Below are positions 6,571 to 14,583 of a stretch of 16,274 nt of DNA, piece by piece. The position numbers and the translations under genes are program-made. Numbering within the stretch: position 1 is the stretch's first letter; every line of letters starts with the position of its first letter. The stretch is from positions 1 to 16,274 of the forward strand of contig DATGIQ010000115.1 in assembly GCA_035295665.1 (NCBI GenBank). The letters are read 5' to 3'. The stretch is from DATGIQ01 sp035295665. Its GTDB lineage: Bacteria; Planctomycetota; Planctomycetia; Gemmatales; Gemmataceae. Under the pieces are notes generated by a model. It was given only the letters and a program-made list of their open reading frames with translations, was not told the DNA's origin and searched no databases.

Positions 6571-7365
6571 TCACTTGCCCGTGTTCGGGAATGGTGCTTT
6601 ATCAACGAAGACCCAGAATGTGGCGCGCTGCCGGACCGGGTAAGGTTTGCCTTCATGCTCACGCTGGCCGCCTTCGCTCTGCGCAGTCAGGCACCACCAG
6701 CCCGCCTCAGGTAAGGTACACGTCACTACCCCGTTCGGATCGGTTTTCACGGTGCGTGTGATTTGCTCATCGGGCGGAAGCTGGGCCGGCGGTTCGGGAT
6801 TATAGCGCTCAATCTCGACGAGGCGGTCCGGACGGGGCGCCGCTAGCGGATGGATCTCGGCCTGGAACACCATGCCGGGCTGCAAGCCATAAGGCCGGGT
6901 CAATGGCATCAGCTGGAATGGAACCTCAGCGATCGCATCCCATCCTTTCTGCGCTTGGACGTGAAGGACAACCTTCACGCTATCTTGGAAAAAAACCTGC
7001 TCCTCCGGCATCCAGATCGGGGCGCTCTTCAAGACGAAGACGTAGTCTCCGCGCTCTTCGGCCTTGAACTGCAATCGATAAGCAGTCACGCGCCTGGCGT
7101 TCGTGGTGACGACAACGACTTTCTCCATCCGCTTGGTAAGGTCCGCCGTCTTGCCGTCGGGTGCCACGACGAACACTGTCTCCGGTGCCGGCGCATCGAA
7201 CAGTTGCTGTTCGAACGGATGGCCCCATTGATACAGCAAGGTCACCATTTCGCCCCGCCGAATGGAATCGCGCTCCAGCAAGAGCATGTTGTAATGGGCG
7301 CCAACCGACGAATCGCTCAGGGCAACGACAGCCAAAGCCAAGGAGAGGAGAATTGCGTAACGCAT
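6571..7365 (-). CDS. DUF4198 periplasmic metal-uptake protein (NikK-like)
   Basis: The 264-residue protein has a clear signal peptide (MRYAILLSLALAVVALSDSSVGA) with predicted cleavage after Ala23, leaving a mature N-terminus His-Tyr-Asn. DUF4198 proteins of this type are beta-sandwich proteins of the cell envelope encoded beside CbiM/NikM (NikK in NikKMLQO loci) and are thought to capture or present nickel or cobalt. Visible family features are the N-terminal His, LLYQWGHPFE at 43-52 with His49, the middle beta-rich region with VVAPDGK, a second domain starting around 145 (PFQLMPLTRPYGLQPG), DPNGVVTCTLPEAGWW at 209-224, and the terminal RATFWVFVD strand. Its stop overlaps a possible GTG start of the NikM gene by 4 bases, so the two are translationally close. 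Only a weak ribosome site precedes the ATG; transcription may read through from uvrA or start in the 103-base gap. Confidence 0.9.
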   Translation of the reverse strand: MRYAILLSLALAVVALSDSSVGAHYNMLLLERDSIRRGEMVTLLYQWGHPFEQQLFDAPAPETVFVVAPDGKTADLTKRMEKVVVVTTNARRVTAYRLQFKAEERGDYVFVLKSAPIWMPEEQVFFQDSVKVVLHVQAQKGWDAIAEVPFQLMPLTRPYGLQPGMVFQAEIHPLAAPRPDRLVEIERYNPEPPAQLPPDEQITRTVKTDPNGVVTCTLPEAGWWCLTAQSEGGQREHEGKPYPVRQRATFWVFVDKAPFPNTGK

Positions 7366-7468
7366 TCAAAGCACCAAACCACGTGTCCGGTTGGATCGCC
7401 CCCAGGGCTGATGGTTATCATACGAATCGGGAAATCATAATACCAGCGAAGTGCAACGACACGAAGGA
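7366..7468. other. 103-base spacer between uvrA and the nikK-like gene
   Basis: No ORF and no intrinsic terminator for uvrA is evident. It holds two copies of ATCATA (7417-7422 and 7434-7439) exactly 17 bases apart, which on the coding strand read TATGAT, close to a -10 box; neither has a convincing -35 partner. The gap is too short for a cobalamin riboswitch and I see no B12-box-like sequence. Confidence 0.4.
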
Positions 7469-8590
7469 TCAGTCACTCTTGCCGAAAACATCTCGGAAGC
7501 CACGCAGATGCTCGGCCAAGAGATCCTTGAGCTTGGCAGCATGGAGGTGTTCGGCGTGCTGGAATACCAGCCGTAAGACATCGGCATGGGTCCGGCTCCC
7601 ATTTACGCTCGGTGCAACGCCAAAGGGTTCGATCTGGCTCAGATTGAACTGCCCTTTCTTGCCTAGGAACCGACAATCGAGGCCGTAGCTCTCCTTGGTC
7701 CGCCACTGGGCCCAAGCTCGGCTCACGCCTGGCACCCGGAGGGTGATTGCTGCCCGCGCGGTCCAGACAACCTCCAGCTTGGGCTCGATCGCACGGACCA
7801 ACTCCAGGAGGCGTGGTAACAGCGGGCGGTCCCACTGCACCCGCTTTCCAACGGGAAAGCCCTTCTCACTCAGATGCCAGCGCTCGCCGTTGAGCCGCCA
7901 CGGCATCACATCCTCTGGCTTCGTTTGCAGCCGTCTCAAATTGTCGTGGAACGACGCGACTGCCTCACTCAGGAATTCGCGGAAGCCGGCGGTATCGATC
8001 TCCGCCAGCCGGTGCACGAGAACTGTCACCGCCTGCCAGGGCCCCTTGAGGTTCTCCACGTGCACGCGTTCCTCGTTGCCATAAACCTCCAGACCCGGCG
8101 TCTCATTCAACGGTCGGATCCCCAGCCGGCGAACCAGCTCGGGCTGTTTGAAGGTATTGCGGCTGACGCGGAAGACCAGGCGCAGGAGCCACTCCTGTCC
8201 GGTCATGGCATGCAGGAACCAGCCCTGGCTCTTGTTCGGAGCCGCAATCTCCACAATCGTGCGATGGTTCCAATTCGTGTCGCTGAATGCGCCGGCGTCA
8301 TGAATGCGTTCCTCGATCCAGTTGACAATATCGCCGTCCCAGCGACAGGGCGCTCCCTTGCTCGTAACTCGCTCCACCGTGTGCCATCTTCGGCCATCGG
8401 TCTCCCAGGGCATCGGCGCGTCCTTGCCGACTTTCTCTAGATCGACGTCTCCTTCGCGGGTCGCCTCGGCGGCATGGGGATCGTAGGGGACCCGTTCGGC
8501 ATACGGCCCCGCAGCAAGAACCTCGGCCAAGATCGAAGCAGTGTGCGAAACCAAGGGGACCATGGTAGCCGCGTGCCCGTGCCGGGCCGC
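7469..8590 (-). other. Unassigned C-terminal extension of UvrA with an internal twofold repeat
   Basis: This covers residues ~1975-2347, after the last ABC module. Two halves begin alike: MPWETDGRRWHTVERV, then a K-G-x-P-x-x-W-D turn (2034-2059), and MPWRLNGERWHLSEKG, then P-V-G-x-x-V-Q-W-D (2203-2228). Each then has a helix-like stretch (IVNWIEERI; LLPRLLELV), beta-rich segments (IVEIAAP, EWLLRLVFRV; LEVVWTARAAITLRV, SYGLDCRFLG) and ends in amphipathic helices (FREFLSEAVASFHDNL; KLKDLLAEHLRGF). The shared signature is P-W-x(3)-G-x-R-W-H ... P-x-G-x(4)-W-D, read from alignment by eye. I do not recognise a family. It is not part of canonical UvrA, is in frame with no stop codon, and has base composition like the rest of the gene. 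Confidence 0.75.
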
Positions 8591-11500
8591 CCCGCTCACC
8601 ACGGCCTCCGGCGTGCCCTGGGCCACGACTTGGCCTCCGGCGTCGCCAGCTTCCGGGCCGAGGTCGATGATCCAATCCGCAGTCTTGATCACATCCATGT
8701 TGTGTTCGACAACCAGGACCGTGTTCCCCAGGTCGACCAAACGATTGAGAACGTCCAAGAGCTTGCGGATATCATCGAAATGGAGCCCCGTGGTCGGCTC
8801 GTCCAGTAGGTAGAGCGTTCGGCCGGTGTTGGGCCGAGCTAGCTCGGCGGCCAGCTTGACGCGCTGGGCTTCTCCACCGGATAACGTCGGCGCCGGCTGC
8901 CCGATCGAGAGATAATCAAGTCCGACATCCGCGAGCGTCTGCAAGACGCGGCGAATTTTCGGGATGTTGGCAAACAGCTCGAGCGCATCGCTGACGCGCA
9001 TCTGGAGGACATCCGCGATGCTTCGGCCCTTGTAGTGCACGGCCAAGGTTTCGGGATTATACCGGCTGCCGTGGCACACATCGCATTCGACCCAGACATC
9101 CGGCAGGAAGTGCATTTCGATTTTCTTTTGACCGTTGCCTTCACAGGCTTCGCAGCGACCGCCCGGCTTGTTGAAGCTGAATCGCCGGGGATGGTAGCCT
9201 CGCACCTTTGCTTCCGGCAACTGCGCGAAGAGCTGGCGGATCAAATCGAAAACCCCGGTGTACGTGGCCGGGTTGGAGCTCGGTGCGTTGCCGATTGGAT
9301 TCTGATCAACGTTGATTACCTTGTCGACGTGTTCCAAGCCCACGATCTCATCATGAGCCGCCCCGGTGGTCCGTGCCCGGTGCAGCTTGCGGGCCAGTGT
9401 GTTGTAGAGGATTTCGTGGACCAATGAACTCTTGCCCGAGCCACTCACTCCAGTGACCGCGATGAACGTGCCCAGCGGGAAGCTCACGTCGATGTTCTTG
9501 AGGTTATGGTGACGGGCTCCTTTCACGGTCAGGAGCGGGCGGCCCGGCCCAGCGGTTGCTGTCCCATTTGCTTTCGCACCGGCGGCCGGGATTCGGCGGT
9601 TGCTCGGAATTGCGATGGCCCGCTTGCCGGAGAGATACTGACCGGTCAGGGAAGAATTTGAGCGCATTACCTGCTTTGGCGGCCCCTGGGCCGTGATCTC
9701 GCCGCCGCGGTCGCCGGCGCCCGGACCAAAATCGAGGAGGTAATCGGCCGCGCGAATCACTTCACGATCATGCTCCACCAAGACCAGTGTGTTGCCGAGG
9801 TCGCGCAGGTGCGTCAAGGCGCGTAGCAACCGGCGATTGTCCCGGGGATGTAACCCAATCGTCGGCTCATCCAGCACGTACAGGACCCCGGTCAAGCCGC
9901 TGCCGATCTGACTAGCCAGGCGGATGCGTTGTGATTCCCCGCCGGAGAGGGTCGGGGTCGGTCTGGCGAGCGTCAGATAATCGAGTCCGACATCTACCAG
10001 GAATTGCAGCCGGTTATTGATTTCCCGTACGACTTCACCGGCCACCTGTTGTTGGGACTTGGTCAGCTTCGCGGTGGTGAAAAAGGAAAGCGTTTGGCCC
10101 AAAGGCAAATCGCCCATTTGTCCGATGGTATACCCGCCATAGCGGTACGCCGCGGCATCGTCCCGCAGCCGAGAACCACCGCATGTGGAGCAGGGGACTT
10201 CACTGACCAAATGGTCCAATTTGTTGCGGTAGACGAAGCTGACGCGCGATGCCTCATCAATGGCCGGAAATAAGCCCTTGTACTGGAAGCGTACGCCGCT
10301 CGGTGCTCCCCGTTCCGCCGTTTGCGGCGTCGTGCGCTCCAGCGGAATCCACGCTTCGCCAGTCCCGTGCAGCAGAGCCCGTTGCTGCGCCGGCGACAAT
10401 TGCTCCAACGGCATATCCAGCGAAAAACCGATCTGCCGCGCCAGGGCCTCGGCAAAGCGCGTGAACGGATTGTCCGCCGTCAGGGGCGGCCAGGCGGCCA
10501 AAGCCCCATCGCGAAGCGAACGGCGCGGATCGCGGATCAGCAGAGCAGGACTTGCCCCCTTTTGTACACCCAGCCCCTCGCATGTCGGGCACCAGCCGAG
10601 CGGACTGTTGAAGGAAAAGTTGTGCGGATTGAGCGGTTCAAAACTACGGCCACAGCGATCGCATGCGAAGTGCAAGCTGAAATGGTCCACCCTCCATTCG
10701 GGTTCCTCACGCTGGTCATCGACGTGGGCGATATGCAAGACTCCGCGCCCCAATTCCAGCGCCGCTTCGATGGCATCCGCTATCCGACCTCGCTGCCCTG
10801 GACGGGCCACGAGGCGGTCCACAATGACCTGCACGACGTGCTTGCGACGATGATCGATGGTGGGCGGTTCATCGATGGTGTACGAGCGGCCATCGATCCG
10901 CACGCGCACAAACCCGGCGCGGCGAATTTCTTCCCAGAGGGCGTCGTATTTCTCCTGGCCGCGCCGCTCCACCGGGGCCATCACGTAGAACTTCGTACCT
11001 TCTGGCAGGCCGGCAACTTTATCAATGATTTGGTCTGTCGTCTGCGTACCGATGGGCAGATTGCAAGCCGGGCAGTATGGCTGGCCCAAGCGTGCATACA
11101 AGATCCGCAGGTAATCATAAATCTCGGTGACGGTACCGACGGTGGAGCGCGGACTCTTGCTGGCCGTCTTCTGCTCAATGCTGATTGCCGGCGACAGGCC
11201 GCTGACATGGTCGACTTTCGGCTTCTGCATCTGGCCCAGGAATTGCCGGGCATACGCCGACAGCGATTCGATATAGCGGCGCTGGCCCTCGGCGTAGATC
11301 GTGTCCAGGGCCAAGGAACTCTTTCCCGAGCCGCTCGGACCGCAGCACACCGTCATGCGCTCGCGGGGCAGGGCGACCGTGATGTTCTTCAGGTTATGTT
11401 GCTGGGCGCCCTGTACCAGCACCTGCCGCAGTGGTGCCACCTTGGCCGCTTTCGCTTTCCTGCCGTTGCGGACCTTCTTTCCAGCGGGCGTTCGGTTTTT

Positions 11501-14500
11501 CGCCGCCAAGACCGGGGAAAGTGCTTGCCCCGTATAGGAAACTGGGCAGGCGGCGACTTCTTCCGGCGTTCCGGCGCACACGATCTCGCCACCAGCGGAT
11601 CCTCCTTCGGGACCCAGGTCGATGATCCAGTCCGCTGTCTTGACGACATCCAGGTTATGCTCGATCACCAACACGGTGTTGCCGGCATCGACAAACCCGT
11701 GCAGCACTTGTAAGAGCTTCTGGATGTCCTCGAAGTGCAAGCCGGTGGTCGGTTCGTCGAGGATGTAGAGCGTCTTTCCTGTGCTCCGCTTACAGAGTTC
11801 ACGCGCCAGTTTGATGCGCTGGGCCTCGCCGCCGGAAAGCGTGGGCGACGACTGGCCCAGCTTGATGTAGTCGAGACCGACATCGTGCAGCGTCTGGAGC
11901 ATCGCCCGAATGCGAGGCACATTGGTGAAGAGTTCCAGCGCTTCCGACACATCCAGGTCGAGCACATCATGAATGCTCTTCCCCTTGAAGCGGATTTGCA
12001 ACGTCTCGCGGTTGAAGCGCCGCCCTTCACAGACCGGGCAGGTAATCCAAACGTCGGCGAGGAAATCCATTTCCAGCCGATTGGAGCCATTCCCCTCACA
12101 CGCCTCACAACGGCCGCCTGGTTTATTGAAACTAAACCGGCCAGGACTGTAGCCACGGATCTTCGCTTCCGGCAACTGCGCATACAGTGCCCGAATCTCG
12201 TCGAAGACCTTGATGTAGGTGGCAGGGTTCGAACGGGGCGTCCGGCCGATGGGCGATTGGTCGATGTCGATGACCTTATCGAGGTATTCCGTACCGGTAA
12301 TCCGGTCATGGACTCCGACCGTATGGCTCTGGCCGTTTTCGGAAGAGTTGTCCTCGTCATCGGCTAACTTGGACCGGAATCCGTAGCGCTGAAGGAGTCC
12401 TTCCATCAAAATGTCGTTCACGAGCGAACTTTTGCCGGAGCCGCTGACCCCCGTGATGCAGACGAACAAGCCCAGAGGAATGTCGACGTCGATATTCTTG
12501 AGATTATGGTGCCGCGCACCATAGATCTGGACGCTTCTTTCCGAGCGCGGCCGGCGTTGGACCGGGATGGCGATTTGCCTTTCCCCTGCCAAATACTGGC
12601 CGGTGAGACTCTTCGGGTTTGCGAGCACTTCGGCAAAAGAGCCGGCGGCAACCACTTCACCGCCGCGAACGCCCGGGCCCGGGCCGAAATCAACCAGAAA
12701 ATCGGCGGCCCGCATCGTGTCTTCGTCATGCTCGACGACGACGACGGTATTGCCCATGTCCCGGAGTCGTTCGAGGCTGCGCAGGAGCCGCTGGTTATCG
12801 CGCGGGTGGAGGCCAATGCTCGGCTCATCGAGGATATAGAGCACCCCAACCAGGCCGCAGCCAATCTGTCCGGCCAGGCGAATCCGCTGGGATTCACCCC
12901 CCGACAGCGTGGGCGCCGAACGCTCCAGGGTCAGGTAATGCAATCCGACGTTCAGAAGGAAGCCGAGCCGGCCACGGATTTCCTTCAGGACCTCGGTGGC
13001 GATCAGCCGCTGAATCGGCTCCAACCGCATCTCCAGAGGCTCCGTGATCGGACGCGTCTCCCCATTCGCGTGCGGTTCCTCCGGAGCGGAGCCAGGAGCC
13101 TGCCCGAACCATTGCGCCAGTTCGCCGACGGGCATCGCGCACAGTTCCACAAGTGTTTTGCCGCCGACCTGCACGGCCCGCGCCTGTGGGTTTAGCCGCT
13201 GGCCCTGGCAACTCGGACACCGCACCACGCGCATGTATTTTTCGAGCTGGAGCCGCCGGGGGCCAGACGCCGTCTTTTTGAAGCTGCTCAGCAACTGCGG
13301 GATAATTCCCTCCCACTTGCCCCCGTGCTTCCAAACACTGCCGCCACGCAGCTTCCATTCGTACGTGATGTGCCGATCACCGGCACCGTACAGGAGGACG
13401 TTTTGATGTTCCGCCGGCAGATCGCGCCACGGCGTCTTCAGGTTGATGTCCAATGTTTGGCTGACGCCGTCGAAGATGTGCCGCCGCCACCGTCCCATGC
13501 CCCGCATCCGCCCGACCAGGGGAATCGCTCCTTCAAAAAAGCTCAGCGCGGGATCGGGAATCAATAAGTCCGGATCAAACGAATACCGGTATCCAAGCCC
13601 GTCACACTCCGGGCACATTCCCAAGGGGCTATTGAAGCTGAACATCTGCGGGCTGGGCGGCTCGTAGCTGCGATCGCAAAACGTGCAGGCATAGTGTGCG
13701 GACAGGAGGATATCATCGAAGGCTGCACTGGCGACGGTTTCCGCCGCTGCTGTAGCGGCAGGGTCGCCTGATCGCGTCGTCTCGCCGGATGGTTGCTCAA
13801 CTGCAATGATGAGAGAGCCGCTGCCCAGGGATAGGGCTTGCTCCACGGCCTCGGCTAGCCGCGGACGGATCTTCGGCTCGTTTTTCAAGCGGTCGATGAC
13901 AAGGGCGATATCGTGCTTGATCCGCCGATCGAGCTTCAAGTCCTCGGTCAGGCGAACCACTTGCCCATCGACGCGAGCCCGGACGAACCCGCGTTTGAGC
14001 ATTTCCTGAAACAGGTCCTTGTACTCCCCCTTCTGCCCCCGAATCAGCGGGGCCAAGATCAGGAAACGGGCTCCATCCGGCAAGGCGAGAATCCGGGCGA
14101 TGATTTGTTCGCGTGTCTGGGCCGTAATCGGCCGGCCACATTCGGGACAGTGCCCCTGGCCGACGCGGGCAAAGAGAACACGCAGGTAATCGTAAATCTC
14201 GGTAATGGTGCCGACGGTGGACCGGGGATTCCGCCCGGCCGCCTTTTGCTGAATGCTAATCGCTGGCGACAGGCCGCCCAGGTAATCCACATTGGGCTTT
14301 TGCAGCTGCCCCAAGAACTGGCGGGCATAACTCGATAGCGACTCAACGTAACGGCGATGCCCTTCCGCATAGAGGGTGTCGAAGGCCAGCGAGCTTTTCC
14401 CGGAGCCGCTGACGCCCGTGAATACGATGAGCCGATTACGGGGAAGATCGAGATCAACGTCTCGGAGGTTGTGTTCCCGGGCGCCCCGGATGACAATGCT

Positions 14501-14512
14501 ACTGTTGTCCAT
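7469..14512 (-). CDS. uvrA: Double-length excinuclease subunit UvrA: two fused UvrA units plus a C-terminal extension
   Basis: UvrA is the damage-sensing ATPase that loads UvrB in nucleotide excision repair; it normally has ~940 residues and works as a dimer. This one has 2347. Copy A (about 1-1000) and copy B (about 1029-1974) are joined by a Lys/Arg/Ala-rich linker. All four ABC modules look intact. Walker A: 33-40, 688-695, 1058-1065, 1688-1695. LSGGE: 536-540, 892-896, 1522-1526, 1877-1881. Walker B Asp-Glu: 562-563, 919-920, 1548-1549, 1904-1905. Zinc-finger Cys pairs are present in both copies: 276/279 with 300/303, 802/805 with 825/828, 1284/1287 with 1308/1311, 1787/1790 with 1810/1813. 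Both copies keep a UvrB-binding region (about 131-255 and 1156-1270), so neither is UvrA2-like. The protein probably acts as a covalent pseudo-dimer. Residues ~1975-2347 are an unassigned extension. The ATG at 14512 starts the family motif at once; no strong ribosome site precedes it. Confidence 0.97.
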   Translation of the reverse strand: MDNSSIVIRGAREHNLRDVDLDLPRNRLIVFTGVSGSGKSSLAFDTLYAEGHRRYVESLSSYARQFLGQLQKPNVDYLGGLSPAISIQQKAAGRNPRSTVGTITEIYDYLRVLFARVGQGHCPECGRPITAQTREQIIARILALPDGARFLILAPLIRGQKGEYKDLFQEMLKRGFVRARVDGQVVRLTEDLKLDRRIKHDIALVIDRLKNEPKIRPRLAEAVEQALSLGSGSLIIAVEQPSGETTRSGDPAATAAAETVASAAFDDILLSAHYACTFCDRSYEPPSPQMFSFNSPLGMCPECDGLGYRYSFDPDLLIPDPALSFFEGAIPLVGRMRGMGRWRRHIFDGVSQTLDINLKTPWRDLPAEHQNVLLYGAGDRHITYEWKLRGGSVWKHGGKWEGIIPQLLSSFKKTASGPRRLQLEKYMRVVRCPSCQGQRLNPQARAVQVGGKTLVELCAMPVGELAQWFGQAPGSAPEEPHANGETRPITEPLEMRLEPIQRLIATEVLKEIRGRLGFLLNVGLHYLTLERSAPTLSGGESQRIRLAGQIGCGLVGVLYILDEPSIGLHPRDNQRLLRSLERLRDMGNTVVVVEHDEDTMRAADFLVDFGPGPGVRGGEVVAAGSFAEVLANPKSLTGQYLAGERQIAIPVQRRPRSERSVQIYGARHHNLKNIDVDIPLGLFVCITGVSGSGKSSLVNDILMEGLLQRYGFRSKLADDEDNSSENGQSHTVGVHDRITGTEYLDKVIDIDQSPIGRTPRSNPATYIKVFDEIRALYAQLPEAKIRGYSPGRFSFNKPGGRCEACEGNGSNRLEMDFLADVWITCPVCEGRRFNRETLQIRFKGKSIHDVLDLDVSEALELFTNVPRIRAMLQTLHDVGLDYIKLGQSSPTLSGGEAQRIKLARELCKRSTGKTLYILDEPTTGLHFEDIQKLLQVLHGFVDAGNTVLVIEHNLDVVKTADWIIDLGPEGGSAGGEIVCAGTPEEVAACPVSYTGQALSPVLAAKNRTPAGKKVRNGRKAKAAKVAPLRQVLVQGAQQHNLKNITVALPRERMTVCCGPSGSGKSSLALDTIYAEGQRRYIESLSAYARQFLGQMQKPKVDHVSGLSPAISIEQKTASKSPRSTVGTVTEIYDYLRILYARLGQPYCPACNLPIGTQTTDQIIDKVAGLPEGTKFYVMAPVERRGQEKYDALWEEIRRAGFVRVRIDGRSYTIDEPPTIDHRRKHVVQVIVDRLVARPGQRGRIADAIEAALELGRGVLHIAHVDDQREEPEWRVDHFSLHFACDRCGRSFEPLNPHNFSFNSPLGWCPTCEGLGVQKGASPALLIRDPRRSLRDGALAAWPPLTADNPFTRFAEALARQIGFSLDMPLEQLSPAQQRALLHGTGEAWIPLERTTPQTAERGAPSGVRFQYKGLFPAIDEASRVSFVYRNKLDHLVSEVPCSTCGGSRLRDDAAAYRYGGYTIGQMGDLPLGQTLSFFTTAKLTKSQQQVAGEVVREINNRLQFLVDVGLDYLTLARPTPTLSGGESQRIRLASQIGSGLTGVLYVLDEPTIGLHPRDNRRLLRALTHLRDLGNTLVLVEHDREVIRAADYLLDFGPGAGDRGGEITAQGPPKQVMRSNSSLTGQYLSGKRAIAIPSNRRIPAAGAKANGTATAGPGRPLLTVKGARHHNLKNIDVSFPLGTFIAVTGVSGSGKSSLVHEILYNTLARKLHRARTTGAAHDEIVGLEHVDKVINVDQNPIGNAPSSNPATYTGVFDLIRQLFAQLPEAKVRGYHPRRFSFNKPGGRCEACEGNGQKKIEMHFLPDVWVECDVCHGSRYNPETLAVHYKGRSIADVLQMRVSDALELFANIPKIRRVLQTLADVGLDYLSIGQPAPTLSGGEAQRVKLAAELARPNTGRTLYLLDEPTTGLHFDDIRKLLDVLNRLVDLGNTVLVVEHNMDVIKTADWIIDLGPEAGDAGGQVVAQGTPEAVVSGAARHGHAATMVPLVSHTASILAEVLAAGPYAERVPYDPHAAEATREGDVDLEKVGKDAPMPWETDGRRWHTVERVTSKGAPCRWDGDIVNWIEERIHDAGAFSDTNWNHRTIVEIAAPNKSQGWFLHAMTGQEWLLRLVFRVSRNTFKQPELVRRLGIRPLNETPGLEVYGNEERVHVENLKGPWQAVTVLVHRLAEIDTAGFREFLSEAVASFHDNLRRLQTKPEDVMPWRLNGERWHLSEKGFPVGKRVQWDRPLLPRLLELVRAIEPKLEVVWTARAAITLRVPGVSRAWAQWRTKESYGLDCRFLGKKGQFNLSQIEPFGVAPSVNGSRTHADVLRLVFQHAEHLHAAKLKDLLAEHLRGFRDVFGKSD

Positions 14513-14547
14513 AACATTTCTGCGCCGAGGTGAAACCCTAAAGTGTT

Positions 14548-14576
14548 AGTATACAGATGTTTGGTAGGAGACGCAA
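14548..14576 (-). promoter_or_regulatory. uvrA: Candidate uvrA promoter
   Basis: On the - strand TTGCGT (complement of 14571-14576) is followed after exactly 17 bases by TATACT (complement of 14548-14553; 5 of 6 to TATAAT), 35 bases upstream of the uvrA ATG. The -35 match is weak (3 of 6). No LexA-type palindrome is evident. Confidence 0.45.
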
Positions 14577-14583
14577 GACCAGG

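Noticed and set aside
7366..7468. Possible cobalamin riboswitch ahead of the nickel/cobalt genes
   Set aside because: The gap is only 103 bases and no B12-box-like sequence or suitable helices are seen.
10322..11713. A 463-codon open frame on the + strand, antisense to uvrA
   Set aside because: It lies wholly inside the conserved uvrA coding sequence. GC-rich genes often leave long open antisense frames, and its translation shows no recognisable domain.
12506..13195. A 229-codon open frame on the + strand within uvrA
   Set aside because: Antisense shadow of the first UvrA unit, with no domain and no independent ribosome site worth noting.
7469..14512. The double UvrA as a simple assembly duplication
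   Set aside because: The two halves differ throughout at protein level (for example ISIQQKAAGRNPRST versus ISIEQKTASKSPRST), which indicates an old duplication rather than repeated reads.
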